From: Phialophora verrucosa
Lineage: Eukaryota > Ascomycota > Eurotiomycetes > Chaetothyriales > Herpotrichiellaceae
Length of the DNA stretch: 64,000 bases
NCBI GenBank assembly: GCA_002099365.1
Contig: MSED01000001.1
Coordinates: 3,410,001-3,474,000, forward strand
Direction of reading: 5' to 3'
The translations under genes and the position numbers were made by a program. Shown here piece after piece: positions 40,058 to 50,506 of this stretch. Every line of letters starts with the position of its first letter. Position 1 is the stretch's first letter. Below the pieces are notes generated by a model. The model worked only from the letters and a program-made list of their open reading frames with translations, did not search any database and had not been told where the DNA came from.

Positions 40058-42355
40058 CTATCTTCCACCCTTCATCTTTTGGCGCCGAGCCACCCTCTCT
40101 GTAAGTCTCTGTAGAGCGGTCTTGACTTCGCCCTTTGGAAAACTGTCTATGTCGTAATAACCCGGTGCGATATCGAGCAACCATTCGCCACGTACACTTG
40201 TGACTGTCCGCACGTAGTTCTTGCTGGTGAGGACGAATTCGTTGTAGACGACCCACTCGCTTTCCTGACCAAGCACGGTACTTGGATGCAAGAGAACCGT
40301 CTGATTATCCTTGACGGTAGTGTAAGTTTTGCCATTAGCCTCCTTCTTAGCCACTTGCATGAAAAATCCGGAGACCAGGGCGCGCCGAATGTTCTCATAA
40401 TACTTCTTGTCCTCGAATGGCGTTGACATCAACTCCAACTCTTCCCGCTCCATAATCCGCTTGAGTTGCATCCGGACGTTGTCAGCAGATTGCAGGGCTC
40501 GAAGACTCAAGAAGTGGTCGTGGCACCATTGTCGTGGGTTAGCCTGCCCCTCTGGGCCCTTGAAAGCATGGTAGACATTCAGCATCGTCAGATGATCGCC
40601 GTCAGGATGAGCAAAGAGGGCCTTCATTTCATCTGCGCGTTTCCGAGCCGATGCGGGCCGCACGAATATCTGCGGTACGGACAGCAGAGCTGTCAAACTT
40701 AGAATCTCATTGGAGCAGTAGAACTCTGGTGAGGAGATGAGCATGACTGCGAGGGCCGGATCCAGAGGGAATTCAGACGCGAGCCGACCCATGGTCGTCA
40801 AGTTGCCGTCATCGTCCAGACAAGCAAGATAGTTCAGCTCCTCCAACGCGCGCATCAAAGTCTCTGGAGCCGGGGGATCCATCAAGTCAAAATGAACCAA
40901 GTCGTCAATTCCAAGCTTCTTCAACTCCAGAACGGTTGATGAGAGATTGGATCTGAGAACTTCCGGGTACGTTTGCTCAATCAACTCCTTCTTGAACGCA
41001 CCTTCGGTGTACAGTCTGAAACACTTTCCAGGCCGAGTACGACCGGCACGACCAGCTCTTTGTTGAGCGGAAGCCTTCGAGATCGGCGAAACCAGGAGGG
41101 ACTCGACTCGAATACGTGGGTTGTACACCTTTTGTTTGGAAAAGCCTGGATCAACCACGTACACGATGCCATCAATCGTCAAAGAGGTTTCGGCGATGTT
41201 GGTCGCAACGATACACTTGCGTCCTGCGCGGCCACCCGGTTTGCGAGGTGGTGGGGCTGGCTCGAAGATCTTTTGCTGTTGAGCAGGGGGCAACGTGCCG
41301 TACAGTGGGTAGACTTTCATGGGACCGGCGTCGGCCTCGCGGATCATCTCGTCCGCTTCTAGCGAGATCTTGCGGCATGCGTCTTCGATCTCCTCTTCAC
41401 CAGTCAAGAAGAGCAAGATGTCTCCTTCAGGCTCTGTGGCATGGATCTGCAAGACAGTTCTGATCGCAGCCTCTACGTAGTCGCGCTCAGGCTCAGGAGT
41501 GTAGAATATCTCCACGGGAAAGGTCCGTCCAGGAACCGCAAGTAAAGGCGCGTTGTTGAAGTACCGCTGGAACTTTTGCGCATCAAGCGTGGCAGACATG
41601 ATGATCAACTTGAGATCTGGTCTCCGTTGCACGACCTCTTTCAGTAAACCCATCAACACATCGGTGGCCAATGTGCGCTCGTGGGCCTCGTCAAGAATAA
41701 TGGTAGAGTATCTCGTGAGGTCGTGGTCGTTCATGGCCTCTCTCAACAGCATCCCGTCGGTCATGTACTTGAGAATTGTCTTCTGGCTGGTCATATCCTC
41801 AAATCTTATGCTGTAACCCACTTCTTCACCGAGTTTGACATCCATCTCATTTGCAACACGCTCCGCCACTGACATGGCAGCGACTCGCCGAGGCTGGGTG
41901 CAAGCAACGAGTTTCTTTTCTCGCTGAGGCAAGTCATCGTAGATGACGAATTGCGGAATCTGCGTGGTTTTGCCTGAACCCGTCTCGCCCACGAAGACAA
42001 GGATTTGCGACTTCTGGTATAATTGAAGGAATTCGTCCCGCTGCGCGTGGACAGGTAGATCTCTTCTGGTGCGCAAGATGGAGAAGTATCTCTCGGAATG
42101 AGGGCGACCAGTGAAGGGACTGATTTTGCCATCTTCAGCTTCTCGAGCCTGCGTAGCGGTCGTCTTATGGCGCTGCAGTTTTGAGAGGGGTCCATCTCGG
42201 ACTGTTGGGGGGGTTGAAGTGCCGTTTGAATAGCCGTTTGTGTCATTCTCATAGTGATGAGCGAGATAAGGGTTGTTCCGAGGGTCCATCTCGCCGGACG
42301 TTTTCTGGCGCTTTGCAGGGGCACCGTCAATACTGTCTGAACGTTTCGCTGCCAT
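40058..42355 (-). CDS. PRP43: DEAH-box RNA helicase PRP43
   Basis: Single exon, 765 aa from the ATG at 42355 (yeast protein 767 aa). DEAH signatures in order: GETGSGKTT (motif I, about 115), TQPRRVAA (Ia), DEAHERT (II), SATLDAQKF (III), FLTGEEEIE (IV), ATNIAETSLTIDGIVYVVD (V) and QRAGRAGRTRPGK (VI), then winged-helix, ratchet and OB-fold regions. The N-terminal DPRNNPYLAH is typical for PRP43. Known: with G-patch cofactors it dismantles the intron-lariat spliceosome and acts in pre-rRNA processing of both subunits. The frame extends 53 codons upstream with an Arg/Ser-rich, acid-poor sequence (see findings). Functional link to ESF1 in this window (ribosome biogenesis) is probably coincidental. 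Confidence 0.95.
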   Translation of the reverse strand: MAAKRSDSIDGAPAKRQKTSGEMDPRNNPYLAHHYENDTNGYSNGTSTPPTVRDGPLSKLQRHKTTATQAREAEDGKISPFTGRPHSERYFSILRTRRDLPVHAQRDEFLQLYQKSQILVFVGETGSGKTTQIPQFVIYDDLPQREKKLVACTQPRRVAAMSVAERVANEMDVKLGEEVGYSIRFEDMTSQKTILKYMTDGMLLREAMNDHDLTRYSTIILDEAHERTLATDVLMGLLKEVVQRRPDLKLIIMSATLDAQKFQRYFNNAPLLAVPGRTFPVEIFYTPEPERDYVEAAIRTVLQIHATEPEGDILLFLTGEEEIEDACRKISLEADEMIREADAGPMKVYPLYGTLPPAQQQKIFEPAPPPRKPGGRAGRKCIVATNIAETSLTIDGIVYVVDPGFSKQKVYNPRIRVESLLVSPISKASAQQRAGRAGRTRPGKCFRLYTEGAFKKELIEQTYPEVLRSNLSSTVLELKKLGIDDLVHFDLMDPPAPETLMRALEELNYLACLDDDGNLTTMGRLASEFPLDPALAVMLISSPEFYCSNEILSLTALLSVPQIFVRPASARKRADEMKALFAHPDGDHLTMLNVYHAFKGPEGQANPRQWCHDHFLSLRALQSADNVRMQLKRIMEREELELMSTPFEDKKYYENIRRALVSGFFMQVAKKEANGKTYTTVKDNQTVLLHPSTVLGQESEWVVYNEFVLTSKNYVRTVTSVRGEWLLDIAPGYYDIDSFPKGEVKTALQRLTERVARRQKMKGGR

Positions 42356-43241
42356 CGCCGTATGGAAGCGGAGGGCCGAGAGTGAGGGCGATCGCAATGG
42401 CGCAGGTGGGCGACGGATGCCAAGAGAATACAAAGTTCCGCAGGTACGGCTAATCCAGAAGCCACGGAGGAAAAGGAACTGGCGCTCTGGTGAGCATTCA
42501 CTCTTGGATATCAAAAGTCACAATCGACTCGAAGTACGCAGGCAGAAAATATTTTGAGAACAGCGCTTCGGGCTCATTGCGCATCCGTTGCAAGACTTGG
42601 GACACAGCTACTGCGAAGCATTAATAAGTATGTGCAAGGCTGGTGCTCTCGATCCACTGTCCGCCGCAAGGCCCCAATCCTGCATTCTTTCGTGCGCGAC
42701 GACAGGGAGATGCCAATGACGGGTGCGACCTCTCGATACCATCCTGTTAGTGAAATACTGCTGCCTTTCAATGTCATCAGCCTCCTCTCCCAGGCTCATG
42801 GTCTCCCAGGCTTGATATGAGGCAGATCACTGGTGTTGTTTTCCGAGCCAATATTGGCCAGTCAAGCCAGTTTCCATCGTTTACTCCCTACAAAGCTCTC
42901 ACATAGAACGAAAACGACTCGGGCGTCTTTCGCCTGTTACCACAACTTGCTCTCTTCGTGAAAAGCCGGAATGTCCTGCTCGGCAGAGCTTCCCCCGGCT
43001 GGCAACCCAAGCCGCTGCCCCTCGTCATTGGCAACGGAGCCCCGCTGTCAACAGACGCCGACACATTTTCAACGAGCTGTTCCCGAGTTCTTTACTGCTC
43101 GCTTTCCGAAGTCCACAAGTGTACATATCCTGCCGTTCATCCTTCCCGAGCAAAGTGACAGACTTGTCTTTTTAACCACCCTACAAACCCTACACAACTT
43201 TGTGAAGCAGTAGTTCAAAGCCAGAAAACCAAGCCGCCAAC
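42356..43241. promoter_or_regulatory. Divergent PRP43 / triosephosphate isomerase upstream region
   Basis: 886 bp between start codons. The 200 bp before the isomerase ATG are C/T- and A/C-rich (for example ctacaaaccctacacaac near 43180-43198), as in strong glycolytic promoters of filamentous fungi. No specific site assigned. Confidence 0.4.
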
Positions 43242-44332
43242 ATGGGTCGCAAGTTCTTCGTAAGTTCCCCTGCTATGCCCTTCCCGGGGGAAGGGAAGCC
43301 TCCTGTGAACGCTTGGAGTGGGAGACATTGTTCTTATTATGGTGAGAGACTCCCCAGTGCGAACACCAGCTAACGGTCGCCAGGTCGGTGGTAACTTCAA
43401 AATGTGTGTTTGCCGCGAGAGACAACGTCGTTCATTCACAAGCTAGAAAGCAGTGACTGACGGAGCGCCATACTGCAGGAACGGGACGATCAAGTCCATC
43501 AAGGAGATCGTCCACAACCTGTCCACATCCAAACTCGATCCTAACACCGAAGTCGTCATCGCCCCTCCAAGCTTATACCTCCTCCTCGCACGCGAGCACC
43601 TCTCACCCAACATCGAAGTCGCGGCGCAGAATGTGTTTGACCGGCCCAATGGTGCCTTCACCGGCGAGATCTCAGTAGCGCAGTTGAAAGACAGTAACAT
43701 TACGTGGACGCTGTTGGGCCACTCGGAGCGCCGCACCATCCTGCGTGAAGAAGACGAGTTCGTCGCCTGCAAGACCAAGGCCGCGCTTGATGGCGGTATT
43801 GGTGTCATTCTGTGCTGTGGCGAGAGTCTCGAAGAACGGGAGCAGGGCATTACCACCGATGTGGTCACGAGGCAATTACAGGCGGTGAATAAGAGCATTG
43901 GCAAAGATGGCTGGAAAAACATCGTGATTGCGTACGAGCCAATCTGGGCAATCGGGACAGGCAAGGTCGCAACGACCGGTAGGCTGAGATGTCCTTGTCG
44001 GGCATTGGACATCATGCCTGACTGAATGACCCAATGACACGCTGACTGACTCTGGCTGCAGAACAAGCACAAGAAGTGCACGCCGCGATCCGCAAATGGC
44101 TGAGCGAGGCCGTCTCGCCCGAGGTTGCCGAGAACACCAGAATCATCTACGGCGGAAGTGTCAGTGAGAAGAACTGCAGAGACTTGGCGAAGCAACCTGA
44201 CGTGGATGGATTCTTGGTTGGTGGTGCCAGCTTGAAGCCAGCTTGTGCGTTGACCTTTCCCCACAATGCGAACTGCGTCGGATCACGCGCTGACCTTTTT
44301 TAGTCGTCGAAATCATCAATGCGAACATCTAA
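43242..44332 (+). CDS. tpiA: Triosephosphate isomerase
   Basis: Five exons: 43242-43259 (18 nt), 43384-43403 (20 nt), 43479-43978, 44062-44244 and 44304-44332 (29 nt). Introns are 124, 75, 83 and 59 bp. Product 249 aa, the standard length. Joining the two micro-exons gives MGRKFFVGGNFKMNG, restoring the substrate-binding Asn and catalytic Lys. Also present are the electrophilic His in LLGHSERR, the catalytic Glu in YEPIWAIGTGK with loop 6, and phosphate-binding IIYGGSV and GFLVGGASL, with C-terminal FVEIINANI. Known: it interconverts dihydroxyacetone phosphate and glyceraldehyde 3-phosphate in glycolysis and gluconeogenesis; cytosolic (beta/alpha)8 dimer. Many short 5' introns are usual for fungal glycolytic genes. 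Confidence 0.97.
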
Positions 44333-45491
44333 GTTTGTGGGGATGAGATAGGGCGCGTGGGATGAAGCCGACTATTACGAGCGAACCGGATCGGAAGCAA
44401 GAACAGCATAAAGCTTTTATTGGCAGTTTAAGTGCACCAGTCATTCCCGAGGGAGTTGCTGCTGGATCAGGGGTGTAGTTCAGCAGTCGCAACTATTATC
44501 ACGTCCTTCGATATGCGTCATACACAATGAAAGCAAAGGACCGGGCCTTTTGTTCATCCAGACAGTCTCTGAAGCAGATTGTGGGTGCTGACGATTCAGC
44601 CATCATTCGGATCAGGGATGTGCCCGTAGCATCACCCTCCTAGCGAAGGAAGGGTCATCGCCCATGCCAATCCAAGTACTTCACACATAGCTGTTTGAGC
44701 CGTCCGTCCGAAGATGACCCCCAAATGGCGTTGAGCTCACCAAGACGACCCGGAGTATTTCCTCTGGCGACAGCAAACTATTCAGGTCGTGACAATCTTG
44801 TACTTCAGCACGGCGAGCTTTGCTGTTGTAGGTGTCCGCGCATTGCTGGCAGAGACCTTTCTGGGGACATTCGCGACAAGTGTAGCTCCGGCCCCTCTCA
44901 AATACGACCACGCTTGATTGCGGGAGTCAGATTCCATCGCCTCCTAGAGGCTCGGCAACCTAGCGGTTCAGAAGAGAAGGAGAGGACATGGTCGCTCGGC
45001 TCGTTACCGGTGCCTCTCTGCTGCTGGTCAATCGGAGACGGTAGTCATACCGATGTTAGCTTGCTCCGCGGCCGCTTGGGTTAAAAGTAAAGAGCATCTT
45101 CGCAGCAAGGCCCCGAGGCCATAAAGCTTCCTTGTTAAGGGCGGAGTTCTCGCAATATATTGCATAATACACCTACGGATACGAGGCCAGGAACATACAA
45201 GAATCAAAGCTCTCCAGGCGTGCCACTCTCTCCAAAAGAATAAGCGCTTCACGCTGCATGCTCCGCCGGAGTCGCAGGGCAAAATTTCCTTGCGGAGAAT
45301 GAGCATGCGAGCTCCAAGATTCTCGATTCCATCACCGCAACATTTCAACTTCAAACCATAAACCGTACCATTCTTCAGCTTCGTCCTTCCACACCAGTCG
45401 GAGTTCACCTTCCATACTCCCGCCCTCCCTGCGCCCCGTTAAAACTTGCACCTGAAAAAGCCGCTTTCGCCGCAACCAAAGGATCTCCAAG
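44333..45491. other. Intergenic region between TPI and TOM22
   Basis: About 1.16 kb. It contains the 3' flank of the isomerase, the small Cys-rich minus-strand frame listed separately, a 126-codon minus-strand frame (45028-45408) without motif, and the TOM22 promoter. Confidence 0.4.
44681..44926 (-). CDS. Possible exon or small ORF with a C-x2-C-x4/5-C-x2-C cluster
   Basis: Open from a stop at 44927-44929 to the stop at 44681, about 81 codons, with no ATG at its start, so if real it would be an internal or terminal exon. It reads YTCRECPQKGLCQQCADTY, a zinc-knuckle-like cluster, then LLSPEEILRVVL. No upstream exon with a matching phase was found. Unknown and weak. Confidence 0.2.
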   Translation of the reverse strand, partial: LPQSSVVVFERGRSYTCRECPQKGLCQQCADTYNSKARRAEVQDCHDLNSLLSPEEILRVVLVSSTPFGGHLRTDGSNSYV

Positions 45492-46098
45492 ATGGTCAGG
45501 CTCGAAGAACTCGAGGACGAGCACTTCGTCAACAAGCCCGAGGCCACCGCGGACGGCGCTCTGCTAGCTGATGATGACGAAGACTACACTGACACCGGTA
45601 TGTATCTCTGTAGTGTCCGCATCATGATCACGATCATTGCTCGGTTCCCTTGCTCTCTCCGCCGTCCGGCAGCGTCGTGATGATAAAACTTGGTCTCTCA
45701 AGCCTGAGAGATGTCATGCCGTATTTTTGAATGATCAGCTAAAATTGTCTCCGCCGTTAGACTCTGAGATCTCCGACGACGACGCCGAGACTCCTCAGCT
45801 GGACGAATCGCTTCTCGAACGCCTCGCCGCCCTGCGCGACATCATCCCCCCAAAAGCGCGGGCGCGCATCTCCTCCGCCTCCTCGTCCCTGTACTCCGCT
45901 ACGAGCACGACGGTGAACTACGGTGGCAAAAGCCTGTGGGTCATCGCGACGAGCATCTTGCTGTTGGGAATCCCTTATGCGCTCGCACTGGGCGAGGAAC
46001 AGCAATACATGGAGGAGGAGCGGCAACGGGGGATGATGGAGCAGGGGGCACAGGGGATTTTGCAACCGGGACAGGGAGAGGCGAAGCCCGCATTGTGA
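45492..46098 (+). CDS. TOM22: Mitochondrial import receptor subunit TOM22
   Basis: Two exons: 45492-45597 and 45761-46098, intron 163 bp. Product 147 aa. The cytosolic N-terminal domain is strongly acidic (residues 1-50: ELEDEHF, DDDEDYTDTDSEISDDDAE), as needed for presequence binding. Conserved ERLAALRDIIPPKAR and a Ser/Thr-rich linker precede the single membrane helix (SLWVIATSILLLGIPYALAL, about 93-113), with the conserved Pro near its end. A short intermembrane-space tail EEQQYMEEERQR follows. Known: central TOM receptor and organiser of the TOM complex in the outer mitochondrial membrane. Its assembly depends on Mdm10, also encoded in this window. Confidence 0.93.
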
Positions 46099-46726
46099 AC
46101 CCATTGAGAGTGGGAGAGAGATGAGAAGAGCTGTCGGCTATGGCGTAGGTGTTGACGCGGCAGACCATGACGGCCATACAAAGGCCCAAACATCGGCGCT
46201 TTCCAGTCTCGCGCATTGAACGCTTTCGCCGTGCATGACAAGCTGGCAAGAGGAGAGGCAGTCAGGGAGTGACTTGTACAACACGCGAACATGAGCAGAT
46301 CATCACCCTCTACATACGGACGTTCTTGGATGCAAGAGAAGTGGGCTCTCGCTAGGTGGTGGGATAAGAATTTCATCTCACCTCTGTTGTTACTAGTACC
46401 AGAATCGGACATTGAGATTTGAGAACGCTCTGCTTTGTGATCCATGCTAGATTGTCCGCTTCATAAGGCCTTGATTACATTGAGAGCTGAGCATGGCATT
46501 TCCAAGAATACTTAGACCAGCAAAGATTCGTCTCTTGGTTCAGCTCGCCCCTTTCCAGATCCTCAAGATGGTCCAATACCATGCTCACCTACTCGGTTAA
46601 TGGAGGTATCGCGGAGAGCGATCACTCCACAACGCTCGAAGTGGCACCAGGACAGAGCTCCTGTGTCGAGGCCAATAAACAGTCCACTCAAAGGTTGAAC
46701 GCTTTCTCCGGTCCCCAGAATCGTAG
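46099..46726. other. Convergent intergenic region
   Basis: 628 bp between the TOM22 and DUF4211-gene 3' ends. A minus-strand frame (45975-46445) overlaps the TOM22 3' end and has no motif. Nothing supported. Confidence 0.4.
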
Positions 46727-49007
46727 TCATTCACCCTCAGAATCAGAGCTCGGTGCCACTGCCACTTTAACTCTATCCTTGTCCCACTCCTTCACCAACC
46801 TGCCACTCTTCACTCGGATAGCGCCCACCCTCCCCTTCGTCCGGCCGCCTCTCTTTTCAAAGTCCTCCATCCCTAACCTTGCGTCGTTGAGATCGTTCTC
46901 GAAGTCTTTCCAGAAGTTGTCAATCACGCCTGCCTCATCCATGCTGTCCACGATGTTTTCGGCTTCTTTTTCGCGCTTCTTCTTGTTCATTTTCTCGCGA
47001 GCCACGATTGCCTCGGCAGACAATACCCCTTGGGATTCTAGATAAGCCATAAGGGAACCATTCAGATGATATTTCCAATGCGTTAGTTTATGGCCCATCT
47101 CGGCGTTGGCAGCGCAGAAGCGACCGAGGAAGAAGCGTGTGTTGGACGAGGCGATTAGGTGGCCCGCTTCGTCGTACGTAACGTTATTGTTGTCATCTCC
47201 CTCCTCATCTTCATCATCGTCTGAGTTGTCGACAGGTTCCAATGTCTTCTTGTAGTAGGGCTCGCCACTGAAGACAAATTCGTATCTAGCTGGGTTATTC
47301 GTCCGATTGCAAGCATCGCATGTGCGCATGTGGTCTTCGTCTTTGCCCGGTAGTGCTACTACCCTCACGTTTGGCCTGGCCAAGATTGTGTGCTTGAACT
47401 GGTTTCCCCATGCAGAAGATATCAACCTACTTCCTGCTTGAGCCCGGACTTGGTCATCTACTCGAGCGAAAGCCAGATTGTACACAGGGTCTTCCCGGTT
47501 GAAGGCGGGCGCAATTTTGTTCTTCACCATCCACTCAATTATGTGAATGAACAATTCCTTTGGCTTTTTGGAAGCAAAAGAGGTGAACTGGAGAGGGATA
47601 TCCTGATGTGGTCGACCATGCCTGCCTTGAGTATCGTCTTCGATAAAGTCGTCTTCCGCCTCGACTTGCTCCACTTCGTCGTCTGCTTCCAGGTCTGTGC
47701 CACTGGAGTCGAATTGCGCCTCAGAAAGGTCATAATTCGGTTCGCCGATGAAATCGATGTCAGCGGCCTCTGGATCTTCATCGATCTCCTCTTCATCCGA
47801 ATCTGCAACGCGAGTGATCTTTTCGCCAGCGCGTCTGCGTTTGAGAAGGTCCAGGTGCTCTCTTGTCTTGTCTCTTTCAGTAGTGACGGGACCGCCTCTC
47901 GTCCGACGGGCGTCGGTGTGCGGAGTCTCCTGGTCAGAGTCTTGCAGATCCTGGAGATCTTCCTCAAGCTCGTCCTGCTCTTCGCGGGTCAGTCCACGGC
48001 GTTTCGCCGAAGACTTGGATATCAATGACCGTCGGCGGGATTTGGCAGGTGCATGCACACCGTCGTCCTCATTTCCATCTTCAGAAGAGACAAATTCGAC
48101 CTCATTATCGCTCACGATGAAAGCATCGTTTCTGTTCTTGCTTTTCTTTGGTGTTTTCCTTCTAGGATTATCCTCGTCTGAAGCATCCGTCAATTGATCG
48201 TTTCTAACTACAAAAGGATCGTCTATATCTCGTCTTGACTTCCTGCGGAGAGTAGGTCTCGTAACCATGACAACATCATCGTCACTCGTTTCTGGCGATC
48301 CGATAACGGACAATGTCTGCTGTCGATTGGTGGGAGAGAAAACTTGGGGCGAGACGCTACCATAGGCAGGCTGATGGCTGGTAGAGCTTGCCGCGTGAGG
48401 CGACTTCTGTCGCAATCTGCCCGACCTCCTTCTTGGTGGTGAGCTTCGATGCTCGTCGGATTCATCCTGGCTCGAGTTCAAGATACTTGGTTTCAGCGGA
48501 GAGGACGATCCTTGATGCAACCGCCTGAATCGCCGCGATGGCATCGATGCAGGTGTGGGAACCGCATTAGATACCCTGCGCCTCTTCTGAGCCGGCGATA
48601 CCAGTTCATCTTCCTCCGAATCATTTCCCAGTTGCATGTGCGTCACACGATTGCGAGTGGGCGAGGACGGGAAAGAGGCATGAGGGGGCGTTTGGTTGGC
48701 CTCTGAGCACGATCAGCCCGGTAGCCCTCATAAGGATGTACTTAACCTTACCTTGAGTTCCGCCTTGAATCTGGGAAGAAGGCTCCGGGCTGAGTAGACG
48801 TACTGGGTCGGGCAACAGCACATGGGTCGTTCGAGCTGAATCTTTCGCTTTTTCATAGGTTATCCCAGTCAGTCTATCTTGCACCGCGGTGCTGTAATTC
48901 TCTTTCGCAGGCGATGATGAGGGAAGAGGCGAGAACTGGAGCCTCATCTGCTTCTTCTGTTCACGGAATGGCCGTTTGGGTGCCCCCAGTCTAGAAGGAC
49001 CTGCCAT
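46727..49007 (-). CDS. DUF4211 domain nuclear protein
   Basis: Two exons: 49007-48752 and 48702-46727, with a 49-bp intron 48703-48751 (donor gtaagg, acceptor gctcag). Product 743 aa. The start is taken at 49007 (MAGPSRLGAPKRPFREQKKQ); an in-frame ATG nine codons earlier is the alternative. The first 430 residues are Ser/Asp/Glu/Arg-rich and disordered, with basic clusters such as KRRRVS that may serve as nuclear localisation signals. The C-terminal third holds the DUF4211 region: FIEDDTQ, then KELFIHIIEWMVKNKIAP, a CDACNRT motif in RTCDACNRTNNPARYEFVFSG and RFFLGRFCAANAEMGHKLTHW. Known: fungal DUF4211 proteins are little studied; chromatin or transcription roles have been suggested for relatives. 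Confidence 0.85.
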
Positions 49008-50506
49008 AACGCAAGATGGTAATGATGCTATCAATCATATCATCAAGGCGACCGTATTGGTCGATGTTAATCGGACCAAGCTCCTGAAATAAGGTCAATG
49101 GAGAGTGAATGGCAACTGGACGTGTCTGCGCAGTGATCCGAGGCTGAAACGAAGGGCGGGGAGAAAGCGCGTTCAGGCTGACTCACGCTCTCACGTGACA
49201 GCTAAATTAGGTAAGCGAAGCGGCGCACTGACGCGTCGTTTGCAGCTCACATCTGAGTGGTGGAAACTGAATCCTCTCGAGCCTTGCGATTCTGCCAACG
49301 TCAAACGTCATCTGGTGGGGAGCGACGGAGGATTTTCCAGTCTTTCGATCTGTTGTGGAGCCTCCCTGTCCTGATCGTGATGAACCTTGGTCTGAGGCTG
49401 GCGATGACGAACACGCTTCAAGCCAGGAAATTTTCTTTGGCCACTGAAGGCGAGCACCAGCTGGCCTGACGGTCAAGCTCGTGATGAAAGTGGCTTGACC
49501 TCAGAGACGAGTTTTTGGCGCGCTCCTACGAGTAGTAAGTTGGTACTTGTAGGTGGCGACATATCCAGATGGTTCGGTGAGTTTCGCTCCTACTCATTGC
49601 TGGATGAAGACCTATCATTCTACGAGCACAGTCACAGTTCTCAATCCTCAACTTCGTGGCTGAGGCCCAACGCCAGAAATATACGAGTTACTTGTCTCGT
49701 AAAATGGCAAGCCAACGGATAAATAAATTCTCGACAATTGCTTGTTTGGGGTTCCCAATGTGGATTTCTCGGTCGCTTAGTCTGTTCCCTGCGGACCACG
49801 ATGCAAGGATCGGGAGAGTTGCAAACAGGCTTGTTGACGCTCGAGACGCCAAACAAAGCTCAAGGAATGCAGTACGAGCACCAGAGCTAGGACTCGTAGG
49901 CGTAAGAAAGCAGATGCTGGATGGTGCTAGAGCAAACAAACTTCGATTCCGTAGCTGGTGATGTCACGTTAGCTTTGTTTCTCCTCCGCGTTCAAGTTTC
50001 GGAAGCGATCTCCACCTCAATTCCATCAAGATGATGCTCAGCGTGTCCATTTCAGCCCGGTGTCGACATGGCGCTTGTCTTGTTCGACAGAGGCAAGCCA
50101 CAGTCCTTGCCGATCGCTCGTCGATTGCAGCGACTTCATGGATAGATCCTTCCCAAACTTGGAACAAGCAGCCCTGTGTGCGCGTGCTTCTGTGACGCCT
50201 TGTGCCACCGCCTTCCCAGTGAGCTGCCAGTGAGGTAATGCAACACGGACCTCCTCCACCCACTGACCACCTTCATTCATGACTACATCACCTCTCCTCT
50301 TCTCATCCCATTCTTCGGTCTTTCATATTACTCTCATACGAACCCCGTCATCACATCTTTCTCACCACTAATCCACCCTCCCACAAAATCCCCGACTGCC
50401 TCGACTGCCTCAATATTGTAACTGCGCCAGATTTCGCAGATTCTGTTTTCATTTGCTATTGCTGTGATACCCATTTCGCATAGTTTTCTCTTGGTCCACG
50501 TTCACC
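49008..50506. promoter_or_regulatory. Divergent upstream region, DUF4211 gene / HAM1-like gene
   Basis: About 1.5 kb between divergent starts. Short frames at 49495-49961 and 49964-50280 have no motif. The 230 bases before the HAM1-like ATG (50280-50506) are markedly pyrimidine-rich (cacctctcctcttctcatcc and similar), the usual look of a strong constitutive filamentous-fungal promoter and 5' UTR. Confidence 0.45.
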
